Assembly: GCF_000518605.1 (NCBI RefSeq)
Contig: NZ_KI912459.1
Span: 34,315 to 98,314 of the forward strand
Length of the DNA stretch: 64,000 bases
Source: Shewanella fidelis ATCC BAA-318
GTDB lineage: Bacteria > Pseudomonadota > Gammaproteobacteria > Enterobacterales > Shewanellaceae
Reading direction: 5' to 3'
Of the stretch, positions 18,047 through 26,412 are shown in pieces. Numbering within the stretch: position 1 is the stretch's first letter; each line of letters begins with the position of its first letter. A program made the position numbers and the translations under genes. The notes beneath the pieces are model-generated. The model did not search any database. It worked only from the letters and a program-made list of their open reading frames with translations, and was not told the DNA's origin.

Positions 18047-18248
18047 TGAAAACTCCATTTAAATTAATCAAAACTACTAACAATCAGTCCATTTGGATTG
18101 TGACTTTAGGGTTGCTAAATTGTTGCAAATTATTGAGTTGCACGCATGTTACTTAACTTAATAAGGGTTTACAAATAGATTGTGGCTATATCTGACGAAA
18201 TTTTGACACTGAGGTTGGAAATTGACATAAACAGTTATGTTGCGCAGA

Positions 18249-18286
18249 TAAAAAAAGGGCCTAGAACAGTATTGCTCTAGGCCCTT
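18249..18286 (-). terminator. Intrinsic terminator of ettA
   Basis: An 11-bp perfect stem, AAGGGCCTAGA / TCTAGGCCCTT, with a 10-base loop, followed on the minus strand by a T-rich run. It lies 17 bases after the ettA stop. Confidence 0.85.
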
Positions 18287-18302
18287 ACACAGAGTTAAAT
18301 CG

Positions 18303-19970
18303 TTATTTAACCATGCGCTTGTATTTTAAGCGGTGCGGCTCAATAACATCTGTCCCCATGGTTTCTTTTAACCATGTCGAGTATTCAGTGTAGTTACCTT
18401 CGTAGAAGTTAACTTTACCTTCATCACGGTAGTCTAAGATGTGGGTTGCAATTCTATCGAGGAACCAACGGTCGTGAGAGATCACCATGGCACAGCCCGG
18501 GAACTCAAGCAGCGCTTCTTCTAGTGCACGTAGTGTTTCAACGTCCAAATCGTTGGTTGGTTCGTCGAGAAGCAGTACGTTACCGCCAGCTTGTAGTAGC
18601 TTAGCTAAATGTACACGGTTACGTTCACCACCTGATAAGGTACCGATTATCTTTTGCTGATCACCACCACGGAAGTTAAAGCGGCCAACATAGGCACGGC
18701 TTGGAATTTCTGTGTTATTGATACGCATGATATCTTGACCACCAGAGATCTCTTCCCAAACCGTGTTTTTATCATTCATTGAGTCACGGAACTGCTCAAC
18801 CGATGCAATTTGCACTGAGTCACCGAGCTCTACGCTACCGCTATCTGGTTGCTCTGCGCCTGAAATCATCTTGAATAGTGTTGATTTACCTGCACCGTTA
18901 GCACCGATAATACCGACGATTGCGCCCTTAGGTACTGAGAAGCTTAAGTCGTCAATTAATACGCGGTCACCGTAAGACTTAGTTAGGTTGTTTACTTCAA
19001 TAACCTTGTCACCTAGACGTGGTCCTGGTGGAATAAATAGCTCGTTAGTTTCGTTACGCTTTTGGTAGTCGTTAGTATTTAACTCTTCAAAGCGAGCCAT
19101 ACGCGCCTTACCTTTAGACTGACGACCTTTAGTGCCTTGGCGTACCCACTCAAGTTCTTTGGCAATGGTTTTTTGGCGTGCGCTTTCAGCTGCTGACTCT
19201 TGCTGTAAACGTGCATCTTTTTGTTCAAGCCAAGAAGAGTAGTTACCTTCCCACGGAATACCTTCACCACGGTCAAGCTCTAAAATCCAGCCAGCTGCGT
19301 TATCGAGGAAATATCTATCGTGGGTAATGGCCACAACAGTACCTGTGTACTCTTGTAAGAAGCGTTCTAACCAGGCAACAGATTCAGCGTCTAAGTGGTT
19401 AGTTGGTTCGTCGAGTAATAGCATGTCTGGTTTTTCAAGCAGCAAACGACAGATCGCGACACGGCGACGCTCACCACCCGATAACACTTCAATCTTTTCA
19501 TCCCAATCTGGTAGACGCAGTGCGTTAGCGGCACGATCTAACATCACATCTAGGTTATGTGCATCTTGAGATTGGATAATGGCTTCTAGCTCACCTTGTT
19601 CTTTAGCAAGTGCATCAAAGTCTGCATCTGGCTCAGCGTAAAGTGCATATACTTCATCTAAACGTACTAATGCGTTTTTCGCTTCAGCAACCGCTTCTTC
19701 AACGGCTTCACGTACAGTTTGATTCGGATCGAGTTTTGGTTCCTGTGGTAAGTAACCAATTTTAAGATCTTGCATTGGGCGCGCTTCACCTTCAATTTCG
19801 GTGTCTAGGCCGGCCATAATGCGTAGAAGGGTTGATTTACCTGAGCCGTTTAGACCCAAAACACCGATTTTTGCGCCAGGGAAAAAGCTTAATGAGATGT
19901 CTTTAAGAATTTGCTTCTTAGGCGGAACAATTTTGCCCACTCTAAGCATGCTATATACAAATTGAGCCAT
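18303..19970 (-). CDS. ettA: Energy-dependent translational throttle protein EttA (ABC-F)
   Basis: Cytoplasmic ABC-F ATPase that binds the ribosomal E site and gates the first elongation step according to ATP/ADP ratio. Two ABC cassettes are complete: Walker A GLNGSGKST and GANGAGKST, signature LSGGERRRVA and LSGGERNRVH, Walker B LLLLDEPTNHLD and VLLLDEPTNDLD. Between them is the linker with the basic KGRQSKGKARMARFEEL motif. The open frame extends to 20030, but the family N-terminus is MAQFVYSMLRVGK; starting there (ATG 19970) gives 555 residues, identical to the E. coli length. It diverges from glyA across about 257 bases. Confidence 0.95.
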   Translation of the reverse strand: MAQFVYSMLRVGKIVPPKKQILKDISLSFFPGAKIGVLGLNGSGKSTLLRIMAGLDTEIEGEARPMQDLKIGYLPQEPKLDPNQTVREAVEEAVAEAKNALVRLDEVYALYAEPDADFDALAKEQGELEAIIQSQDAHNLDVMLDRAANALRLPDWDEKIEVLSGGERRRVAICRLLLEKPDMLLLDEPTNHLDAESVAWLERFLQEYTGTVVAITHDRYFLDNAAGWILELDRGEGIPWEGNYSSWLEQKDARLQQESAAESARQKTIAKELEWVRQGTKGRQSKGKARMARFEELNTNDYQKRNETNELFIPPGPRLGDKVIEVNNLTKSYGDRVLIDDLSFSVPKGAIVGIIGANGAGKSTLFKMISGAEQPDSGSVELGDSVQIASVEQFRDSMNDKNTVWEEISGGQDIMRINNTEIPSRAYVGRFNFRGGDQQKIIGTLSGGERNRVHLAKLLQAGGNVLLLDEPTNDLDVETLRALEEALLEFPGCAMVISHDRWFLDRIATHILDYRDEGKVNFYEGNYTEYSTWLKETMGTDVIEPHRLKYKRMVK

Positions 19971-20227
19971 ACTATTTCTCTTTAATGGTATTTGTTCTTT
20001 GTTGAATGGGCCTAATTCTACTTGGTTCATTGCAGAATTAAAATCTGAATTAACCGAGTATAAACCAATGCTGAGACTTGGTTGTTTTAGGCTGATTCGT
20101 TCTTTTTACAAAACTCACTCATTTATAAATGCAAGTAATTTCATGATGCAAATGCTGGGATTGTGATCAAATGCGCTGTAGAATACCGCGCAACCCTACT
20201 AGAAGAATTTTACAGCTGGAGTGAGTA

Positions 20228-21484
20228 ATGCTGAAAAAAGATATGAATATCGCGGATTACGATCCACAACTATTTGCAGCAATTGAAGATGAAACCCGTC
20301 GTCAAGAAGAGCACATCGAACTCATTGCTTCAGAAAACTACACTAGTCCTCGCGTGATTGAAGCCCAAGGTACACAGCTAACGAATAAGTACGCTGAAGG
20401 TTACCCTGGTAAGCGTTATTACGGTGGTTGTGAGCATGTTGATATCGTTGAAGAACTTGCGATTTCTCGTGCAAAAGAGCTATTCGGTGCAACATATGCA
20501 AACGTGCAGCCACACTCTGGTTCACAAGCTAACGCAGCCGTATTTATGGCGCTACTACAAGGTGGTGATACTGTTCTAGGTATGAGCCTTGCGCACGGTG
20601 GCCACTTAACTCACGGTTCACATGTAAGCTTCTCTGGTAAGCTATACAATTCAGTTCAGTACGGTATCGATGAAACAACAGGTAAGATTGATTACGCTGA
20701 AGTTGAGCGTTTAGCGCTAGAACATAAGCCTAAAATGATCATTGCAGGTTTCAGTGCTTACTCAGGCATTATCGACTGGGGTAAGTTCCGCGAAATCGCT
20801 GATAAAGTAGGTGCTTACCTATTTGTTGATATGGCACACGTAGCTGGTCTTGTTGCTGCTGGTATCTATCCAACACCAATGCCACACGCTCACGTTGTAA
20901 CTACGACAACTCACAAGACGCTTGCTGGCCCGCGTGGTGGTTTGATCCTTTCAGCTTGTAATGATGAAGATATTTACAAGAAGCTAAACTCAGCGGTATT
21001 CCCAGGCGGCCAAGGTGGTCCACTAATGCATGTTATTGCTGCTAAAGCGGTTGCATTTAAAGAAGCATTAGATCCAGAGTTTACAACATACCAAGAGCAA
21101 GTCGTGGTTAACGCTAAAGCTATGGCGCGTACGTTCATCGAACGTGGTTATGATGTTGTTTCTGGCGGTACAGATAACCACCTATTCTTGCTTGATTTGA
21201 TCAGCAAAGATATCACAGGTAAAGATGCTGACGCTGCACTAGGTAACGCTAACATCACTGTGAACAAAAACTCAGTTCCAAATGATCCACGCTCTCCATT
21301 CGTGACCTCTGGTCTACGTATTGGTTCTCCTGCAATCACTCGTCGTGGTTTTGGTGAAGAAGAGTCTGTGTTACTGACTAACTGGATGTGTGACATCTTA
21401 GACGACATTACCGATCTAGCCGTTAGCGAGCGCGTTAAGGGTCAGGTTCTGGAATTGTGCGCTAAGTTCCCTGTTTACGGTTAA
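20228..21484 (+). CDS. glyA: Serine hydroxymethyltransferase
   Basis: PLP enzyme converting serine and tetrahydrofolate to glycine and 5,10-methylene-THF, the main source of one-carbon units. The 418-residue length is standard. Visible: ELIASENYTSPRV near the N-terminus, YAEGYPGKRYYGGCE (substrate and PLP contacts), MAHVAGLVAAG, and the PLP lysine in TTTTHKTLAGPRGG. GGAG lies seven bases before the ATG at 20228. A strong terminator follows, so nrdR and the rib genes have their own promoter. Confidence 0.97.
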   Translation: MLKKDMNIADYDPQLFAAIEDETRRQEEHIELIASENYTSPRVIEAQGTQLTNKYAEGYPGKRYYGGCEHVDIVEELAISRAKELFGATYANVQPHSGSQANAAVFMALLQGGDTVLGMSLAHGGHLTHGSHVSFSGKLYNSVQYGIDETTGKIDYAEVERLALEHKPKMIIAGFSAYSGIIDWGKFREIADKVGAYLFVDMAHVAGLVAAGIYPTPMPHAHVVTTTTHKTLAGPRGGLILSACNDEDIYKKLNSAVFPGGQGGPLMHVIAAKAVAFKEALDPEFTTYQEQVVVNAKAMARTFIERGYDVVSGGTDNHLFLLDLISKDITGKDADAALGNANITVNKNSVPNDPRSPFVTSGLRIGSPAITRRGFGEEESVLLTNWMCDILDDITDLAVSERVKGQVLELCAKFPVYG

Positions 21485-21512
21485 CCTTAAGCGTTAAATC
21501 AGTTAGACTCCT

Positions 21513-21541
21513 ATGGCCGCATTTATGCGGCCATTTTTGTT
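21513..21541 (+). terminator. Intrinsic terminator of glyA
   Basis: Stem ATGGCCGCA / TGCGGCCAT with a TTTA loop followed by TTTTTG. Confidence 0.85.
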
Positions 21542-21630
21542 TATTCGAACATACTTCTTATTCGGGTCTATTTGCTAAGGTTGATTACTACCTAGCGAGT
21601 GAAATCCATTAACTTCTAAGCGGAGGCTAA

Positions 21631-22080
21631 ATGCATTGTCCATTTTGCAGCGCAACTGACACAAAAGTGATTGATTCGCGCTTAGTCGCAGACGGCCATC
21701 AGGTGCGTCGACGTAGAGAGTGTGTTCAATGTCATGAACGTTTTACTACTTTTGAAGGCGCTGAACTCGTTATGCCTCGAGTGGTAAAACAAGACGGTAG
21801 CCGTCAGCCATTCGATGAAGAAAAACTGCGCGGTGGCATGTTAAGAGCCGTTGAGAAAAGACCTGTGTCTATGGACCAAATTGAGCAGGCATTAAGTAAG
21901 ATAAAATCAACTTTACGCGCGACAGGTGAGCGTGAAGTAAAATCTGAAATGATTGGTAACTTGATGATGGAACAGTTGGTTAACTTAGATAAAGTGGCCT
22001 ACATTCGTTTTGCGTCAGTTTATCGTGCTTTTGAAGACGTTTCAGAGTTTGGTGAAGCCATCGCTAAACTACAAAAGTAA
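21631..22080 (+). CDS. nrdR: Transcriptional repressor NrdR
   Basis: Nucleotide-sensing repressor of ribonucleotide reductase operons. The N-terminal zinc ribbon shows its four Cys (CPFC at residues 3-6 and CVQC in the second knuckle) and the basic stretch VRRRREC; the rest is an ATP-cone (from about residue 47, VVKQDGSRQPFDEEKL) that binds ATP or dATP. The 149-residue length is exact for the family. GGAGG stands six bases before the ATG. It is first in the nrdR-ribD-ribE arrangement typical of gammaproteobacteria; a hairpin at 22092-22115 separates it from ribD but has only a weak T tail. Confidence 0.97.
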   Translation: MHCPFCSATDTKVIDSRLVADGHQVRRRRECVQCHERFTTFEGAELVMPRVVKQDGSRQPFDEEKLRGGMLRAVEKRPVSMDQIEQALSKIKSTLRATGEREVKSEMIGNLMMEQLVNLDKVAYIRFASVYRAFEDVSEFGEAIAKLQK

Positions 22081-22091
22081 ATGACATAATT

Positions 22092-22115
22092 AGGGCTAAG
22101 TGGAAACTTAGCCCT
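22092..22115 (+). terminator. Weak terminator or attenuator between nrdR and ribD
   Basis: A 10-bp stem (AGGGCTAAGT / ACTTAGCCCT) closed by a GGAA tetraloop and followed only by TTATC. Partial termination is possible; full termination is doubtful because the T tail is short and ribD follows after 33 bases. Confidence 0.45.
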
Positions 22116-22147
22116 TTATCAATCTATAAATCGGAATTGCAGCCATT

Positions 22148-23269
22148 ATGTGGTCTATTGAAGACAGCCAAATGATGAGCCTTGCCATTGAGTTGGCTCA
22201 AAAAGGGATGTACACCACGCGCCCAAATCCTAGTGTTGGTAGCGTAATCGTTAAAGACGGCGAAATTGTTGGTGAAGGTTATCACATTCGTGCTGGTGGT
22301 CCTCACGCTGAAGTATATGCGCTAAACATGGCGGGCACAGATGCTAAAGGCGCCACTGCTTATGTGACGCTTGAGCCTTGCAGTCATTATGGCCGTACTC
22401 CACCTTGTGCTAAAGCCCTTATTGAACACGGTGTCAGCCGAGTCGTTATCGCGGTACCAGACCCTAACCCTGAAGTATCTGGTCGTGGCATTGCTATGCT
22501 GCGTGATGCAGGTATTAAAGTTGACGTCGGCTTAATGACCGAAGAAGCAAAACAGGTCAATTTGGGCTTTTTAAAGCGCATGGAGCAGGGCGTACCTTGG
22601 GTTACGGTTAAGCTTGCTGCTAGCCTAGATGGTAAAACCGCGTTATCAAATGGTGTGTCTAAATGGATCACCGGACCTGAGGCTCGTAGTGATGTGCAGC
22701 GCCTTAGAGCTCGTCATTGTGCAATTGTAACTGGGGTTGAAACCATTATTGCGGATAACCCTAGTTTAAATGTGCGCCATAGTGAGTTAGGCTCACTGGC
22801 AAATCAAATTGCCCCTGCAGAAATTCATCAGCCATTGCGCGTGGTAGTCGATACCAATGCGCGTCTTGGCGCTGAGCTAAACTTATTTAAGCAAGCAACC
22901 CCTGTATTATTGGTAAGTGCTAAACCTTACCCGGAAGAGGTGCAAGCTGCGTGGCCTGAACATGTATCGCAGCAGATTTTGCCAACCCATGATGGCCGTA
23001 TAGATTTAACGCTGTTGCTAGGTTTACTGGGTAAAACCTGTAACTCAGTACTCATCGAAGCAGGGGCAACCTTAGCTGGGGCGGTGGTGAATCAAGGTTT
23101 AGCCGACGAAATTGTGCTGTATCAAGCGTTAAAGATCCTTGGTGGGCAAGGCCGAAACCTATTGGCTTTAGATGATTTTCAAACTATGGCAGAGATCCCA
23201 CAGATCACCCTAATCGATGAGCGTAAAGTGGGCAAAGACACCCGCTTAACGTTAAGAGTGAGTAATTAG
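22148..23269 (+). CDS. ribD: Bifunctional riboflavin deaminase/reductase RibD
   Basis: Catalyses the second and third steps of riboflavin synthesis from the GTP cyclohydrolase II product. The N-terminal zinc deaminase domain has HAEVYAL and PCSHYGRTPPCAKAL (His and two Cys zinc ligands, catalytic Glu). The C-terminal reductase domain starts near residue 150 with VTVKLAASLDGKTAL and contains GVETIIADNPSLNVR for NADPH binding. The 373-residue length is normal. It is followed three bases later by ribE. Confidence 0.97.
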   Translation: MWSIEDSQMMSLAIELAQKGMYTTRPNPSVGSVIVKDGEIVGEGYHIRAGGPHAEVYALNMAGTDAKGATAYVTLEPCSHYGRTPPCAKALIEHGVSRVVIAVPDPNPEVSGRGIAMLRDAGIKVDVGLMTEEAKQVNLGFLKRMEQGVPWVTVKLAASLDGKTALSNGVSKWITGPEARSDVQRLRARHCAIVTGVETIIADNPSLNVRHSELGSLANQIAPAEIHQPLRVVVDTNARLGAELNLFKQATPVLLVSAKPYPEEVQAAWPEHVSQQILPTHDGRIDLTLLLGLLGKTCNSVLIEAGATLAGAVVNQGLADEIVLYQALKILGGQGRNLLALDDFQTMAEIPQITLIDERKVGKDTRLTLRVSN

Positions 23270-23272
23270 TTT

Positions 23273-23938
23273 ATGTTTACTGGAATTATTGAATCTGTTG
23301 GCCACTTGAGAAAAGTGGAACGTCGCGGTGATGATATTCGTTTAACCGTCGCCAGCGGCAAATTAGACTTATCTGATGTCAAGCTAGGCGACAGTATTGC
23401 GACCAACGGTGTGTGTTTAACCGTTGTTGAACTCATGAGCGACGGTTATGTCGCAGATATTTCTGCTGAAACCGTCAGTTTGACGGGTTTCTCTCATTAT
23501 CAAGTGGGTAAAGCGGTTAACCTTGAAAAAGCAGTGACACCAACAACGCGTCTTGGTGGTCATATGGTCAGTGGGCATGTAGACGGTATTGCCCTAGTAG
23601 AGAATAGACAGCTACGTGGTCAAGCTATTGAATTTTGGTTATCACCACCACAAGAGCTAGGACGTTATATTGCTCATAAAGGCTCGATTACTATCGACGG
23701 TGTGAGTTTAACGGTAAACGAAGTGCAAGGGCATAAGTTTAGATTAACAATTGTGCCGCATACCGCAGGTGAAACCACATTAGTTGATTTAAAAGCGGGT
23801 GATAGCGTTAATATCGAAGTGGACTTGATAGCCAGACACTTAGAGCGTTTGATGACTTACGGTAGTCAGCAAGCAGATGCTGCACCTAAATCTGAAGTCA
23901 CAATGGAACTGTTAGCTCGCTCAGGGTTTTTAAGATAA
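23273..23938 (+). CDS. ribE: Riboflavin synthase alpha chain
   Basis: Dismutates two molecules of 6,7-dimethyl-8-ribityllumazine to riboflavin and a pyrimidine that is recycled. The 221 residues form two homologous lumazine-binding repeats: MFTGIIESVG with GVCLTV in the first half, and LGGHMVSGHVDG with GVSLTVNEV in the second. It functions as a trimer. The gene starts three bases after ribD and is surely cotranscribed. It is called ribC in the E. coli nomenclature. Confidence 0.96.
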   Translation: MFTGIIESVGHLRKVERRGDDIRLTVASGKLDLSDVKLGDSIATNGVCLTVVELMSDGYVADISAETVSLTGFSHYQVGKAVNLEKAVTPTTRLGGHMVSGHVDGIALVENRQLRGQAIEFWLSPPQELGRYIAHKGSITIDGVSLTVNEVQGHKFRLTIVPHTAGETTLVDLKAGDSVNIEVDLIARHLERLMTYGSQQADAAPKSEVTMELLARSGFLR

Positions 23939-23974
23939 ACACTGGCTTAAGGGCTGCTTGGCGATTAAATTTGA

Positions 23975-24084
23975 TTTAAGCAGCTTATTGAAGAGCAATA
24001 GATAAAGAATAAACATTAATTTACATACTCAATAGGAGCGGTGACCTCAATTTAAGCCGCTTATTGCAGTAACAAAAAATAAAG
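23975..24084 (+). repeat. Imperfect direct repeat in the ribE-ribBX gap
   Basis: Units at 23975-24007 and 24051-24084 share TTTAAGC-GCTTATTG-AG and a following A-rich part ending ATAAAG, about 33 bases each, 76 bases apart. I do not see the conserved boxes of an FMN riboswitch. The repeat directly precedes the ribBX ribosome site (AAAGG). Confidence 0.45.
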
Positions 24085-24092
24085 GTCTGAAC

Positions 24093-25196
24093 ATGGCGTT
24101 ACATAGTATAGAAGAGATCATCGAGGATATTCGTCAAGGCAAGATGGTGATCTTGATGGACGATGAAGACAGAGAAAATGAAGGCGACCTAATCATGGCT
24201 GCTGACATGGTGACGCCAGCAGCGATTAACTTTATGGCGACATTTGGCCGTGGTCTAATTTGTCAAACAATGACTAAAGCGCGTTGTCAGCAATTAAATC
24301 TGCCGCTAATGGTGACCAATAATAACGCGCAATTCTCAACCAACTTTACCGTTTCTATCGAAGCGGCCGAGGGTGTGACTACTGGTATTTCAGCCCAAGA
24401 CCGCGCAGTAACAGTGCTTGCTGCAGTAGGTAAAGATGCTAAGCCATCTGATATCGTACAACCTGGTCATATTTTCCCTTTAATGGCGCAAGAAGGTGGG
24501 GTTCTGATCCGTGCCGGCCACACTGAAGCAGGCTGTGACTTAGCTCGTTTAGCAGGTTTTGAGCCGTCATCAGTGATTGTTGAAATTTTGAATGACGACG
24601 GCACTATGGCGCGTCGTCCAGATCTTGAAATCTTTGCTGAAAAGCATGGTTTAAAGATGGGCACGATTGCCGATCTAATTGAATACCGTAACACTAAAGA
24701 AACCAGTGTTGTAAGAGAAGCTAAATGCAAACTACCAACTCGCTTTGGTGAGTTTGAGATGCTGACTTACCGTGACACCATTGATAACCAACTACATTAT
24801 GTATTGGTTAAAGGTGAGATTACCGATAACACATTGGTACGTGTTCACCTACAAAATACCTTTAATGATCTATTACATTCAGAGCGCGATCAGCAGCGTA
24901 GTTGGCCACTAGAAAAGGCAATGGAGCGTATTAGCAACGAAGGCGGTGTACTGGTTTTACTGGGCAATCAAGAACACAGCAGCGACATTCTAGCTAAGGT
25001 TAAAGCTTTTGAAGCGGAAGATAATGGCAGTGCGCCGACCGCTGCACCTTGGAAGGGCACTTCGCGTCAAGTTGGTGTTGGCTCACAAATTTTAGCTGAT
25101 ATAGGTGTAACTACAATGCGCCTATTGAGTTCACCAAAGCGTTATCATTCTCTTTCTGGCTTCGGCTTAGAAGTGACTGATTATATAGCAGAATAA
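24093..25196 (+). CDS. ribBX: 3,4-dihydroxy-2-butanone-4-phosphate synthase with degenerate RibA-like C-terminus (RibBX)
   Basis: The N-terminal half (residues about 1-200) is a complete RibB domain that makes the four-carbon unit of riboflavin from ribulose 5-phosphate; DDEDRENEGDL, HTEAGCDLARLAG and the acidic metal ligands are present. The C-terminal half aligns with GTP cyclohydrolase II but lacks its zinc site: where RibA has Cys in SECLTGD and RCDCG, this protein has HLQNTFND and RDQQR. It should therefore have no GTP cyclohydrolase activity and a separate ribA must exist elsewhere. This matches the RibBX variant described from Shewanella oneidensis. Many annotation systems call it ribBA. 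Confidence 0.92.
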   Translation: MALHSIEEIIEDIRQGKMVILMDDEDRENEGDLIMAADMVTPAAINFMATFGRGLICQTMTKARCQQLNLPLMVTNNNAQFSTNFTVSIEAAEGVTTGISAQDRAVTVLAAVGKDAKPSDIVQPGHIFPLMAQEGGVLIRAGHTEAGCDLARLAGFEPSSVIVEILNDDGTMARRPDLEIFAEKHGLKMGTIADLIEYRNTKETSVVREAKCKLPTRFGEFEMLTYRDTIDNQLHYVLVKGEITDNTLVRVHLQNTFNDLLHSERDQQRSWPLEKAMERISNEGGVLVLLGNQEHSSDILAKVKAFEAEDNGSAPTAAPWKGTSRQVGVGSQILADIGVTTMRLLSSPKRYHSLSGFGLEVTDYIAE

Positions 25197-25202
25197 AAAA
25201 CC

Positions 25203-25229
25203 GCCTCAGGCTAATTATTAGCTTGAGGC
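25203..25229 (+). terminator. Hairpin between ribBX and ribH
   Basis: A 12-bp stem (GCCTCAGGCTAA / TTAGCTTGAGGC, one G-T pair) with a TTA loop. The following sequence TTAAATTC is only weakly T-rich on the plus strand; an A-run upstream would serve as a tail on the minus strand. Probably a partial terminator or an mRNA-end stabiliser. Confidence 0.45.
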
Positions 25230-25341
25230 TTAAATTCACACTTTTCTTATTAATTGCATAGAGATCAGCGCGAAGTGCTGTGGTATCATACCGCCTCTTC
25301 CGTCCCTATGTAGGGTAATTAAGCTAATTTAGGTAAGATAA

Positions 25342-25818
25342 ATGAACGTAGTTCAAGGTAATATCGAATCGAAAAACGCCAAAGTTGCGATCGTAGTTTC
25401 ACGTTTTAACAGCTTTGTTGTTGATAGTTTACTCGATGGCGCGGTAGACACTCTTAAGCGTTTTGGCCAAGTTGCAGATGAAAATATCACTGTGATCCGT
25501 GTGCCTGGCGCTGTTGAACTGCCACTTGCTGCTCGCCGTGTTGCGGCTAGCGGAAAATTTGACGGTATCATTGCACTAGGTGCAGTAATCCGTGGTGGTA
25601 CACCTCATTTCGATTTTGTTGCAGGCGAATGTAATAAAGGTTTAGCTCAGGTAGCGCTTGAGTTTGATCTTCCTGTTTCATTCGGCGTGTTAACCACTGA
25701 TACCATTGAGCAAGCTATTGAACGCTCTGGTACTAAAGCAGGTAACAAAGGTGGCGAAGCTGCTCTTGGTCTGCTAGAAATGGTTAACGTTCTGCAAGCA
25801 CTTGAAGAACAGCTGTAA
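25342..25818 (+). CDS. ribH: 6,7-dimethyl-8-ribityllumazine synthase
   Basis: Condenses the RibB and RibD pathway products into the lumazine precursor of riboflavin; forms pentameric or icosahedral assemblies in the cytoplasm. The 158-residue length is standard. Visible: VVSRFNSFVVDSLLDGA near the start, RVPGAVELPLAARR, ALGAVIRGGTPHFDFVA with the catalytic His, and PVSFGVLTTDTIEQA. It is followed 14 bases later by nusB, the usual ribH-nusB pair. Confidence 0.97.
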   Translation: MNVVQGNIESKNAKVAIVVSRFNSFVVDSLLDGAVDTLKRFGQVADENITVIRVPGAVELPLAARRVAASGKFDGIIALGAVIRGGTPHFDFVAGECNKGLAQVALEFDLPVSFGVLTTDTIEQAIERSGTKAGNKGGEAALGLLEMVNVLQALEEQL

Positions 25819-25832
25819 TTTAGGACAATTTA

Positions 25833-26240
25833 ATGAAGCCTTCAGAGCGCCGTAAGGCCCGCCGTTTAGCCGTTCAGGCCATTTATTCATGGCAGCTAAG
25901 TGGTAACAATATTGCTGATGTTGAGCATGAGTTTCTAACTGAACAAGATGTTGCTGGCGTTGATATCGCTTACTTCCGTGAGCTATTAGGCGGCGTTGCA
26001 ACAAAGAAGAGTCAATTGGATGAGCAAATTGCTCCGTTCGTGACTCGTCCACTTGATGAAGTGGATCCAGTTGAAAAAGCGATTGTACGTATCGCAGCTT
26101 ATGAACTGACATTCCGTAAGGATGTGCCTTATAAGGTAGCGATTAACGAAGCTATCGAGCTAGCAAAAGCATTTGGCGCAGAAGATGGTCATAAGTTTGT
26201 TAACGGCATTCTTGATAAGCTGGTAGCACGCAATAAATAA
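25833..26240 (+). CDS. nusB: Transcription antitermination factor NusB
   Basis: Small all-helical RNA-binding protein that joins NusE (S10) on boxA RNA to prevent Rho termination in rRNA operons. The 135-residue sequence has the basic N-terminal RRKARRLAVQAIYSWQLS helix and the conserved VAINEAIELAKAFG and FVNGILDKL motifs at the C-terminal end. It shares a transcript with ribH and ends at a strong terminator. Confidence 0.96.
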   Translation: MKPSERRKARRLAVQAIYSWQLSGNNIADVEHEFLTEQDVAGVDIAYFRELLGGVATKKSQLDEQIAPFVTRPLDEVDPVEKAIVRIAAYELTFRKDVPYKVAINEAIELAKAFGAEDGHKFVNGILDKLVARNK

Positions 26241-26243
26241 TTG

Positions 26244-26269
26244 AAACGGCATCCTCGGATGCCGTTTTT
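26244..26269 (+). terminator. Intrinsic terminator of ribH-nusB
   Basis: Stem AAACGGCATCC / GGATGCCGTTT with a minimal loop, followed by TT. It separates nusB from thiL-pgpA. Confidence 0.85.
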
Positions 26270-26412
26270 GTTATGTTCAACAAGGAGGTTAGAGCAGTCC
26301 GCGCATTTTTACTTTAGGTAAAACCCCCAAGTTTTGTTTTGCCAGAGTATCGGTCTGATTTAATTTACCTCTACCTTCTTTAAACCTTTCTTTGTTATTT
26401 GTGAACGATATT

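Noticed and set aside
23939..24092. FMN riboswitch upstream of ribBX
   Set aside because: None of the conserved riboswitch boxes could be found; only an imperfect direct repeat is present.
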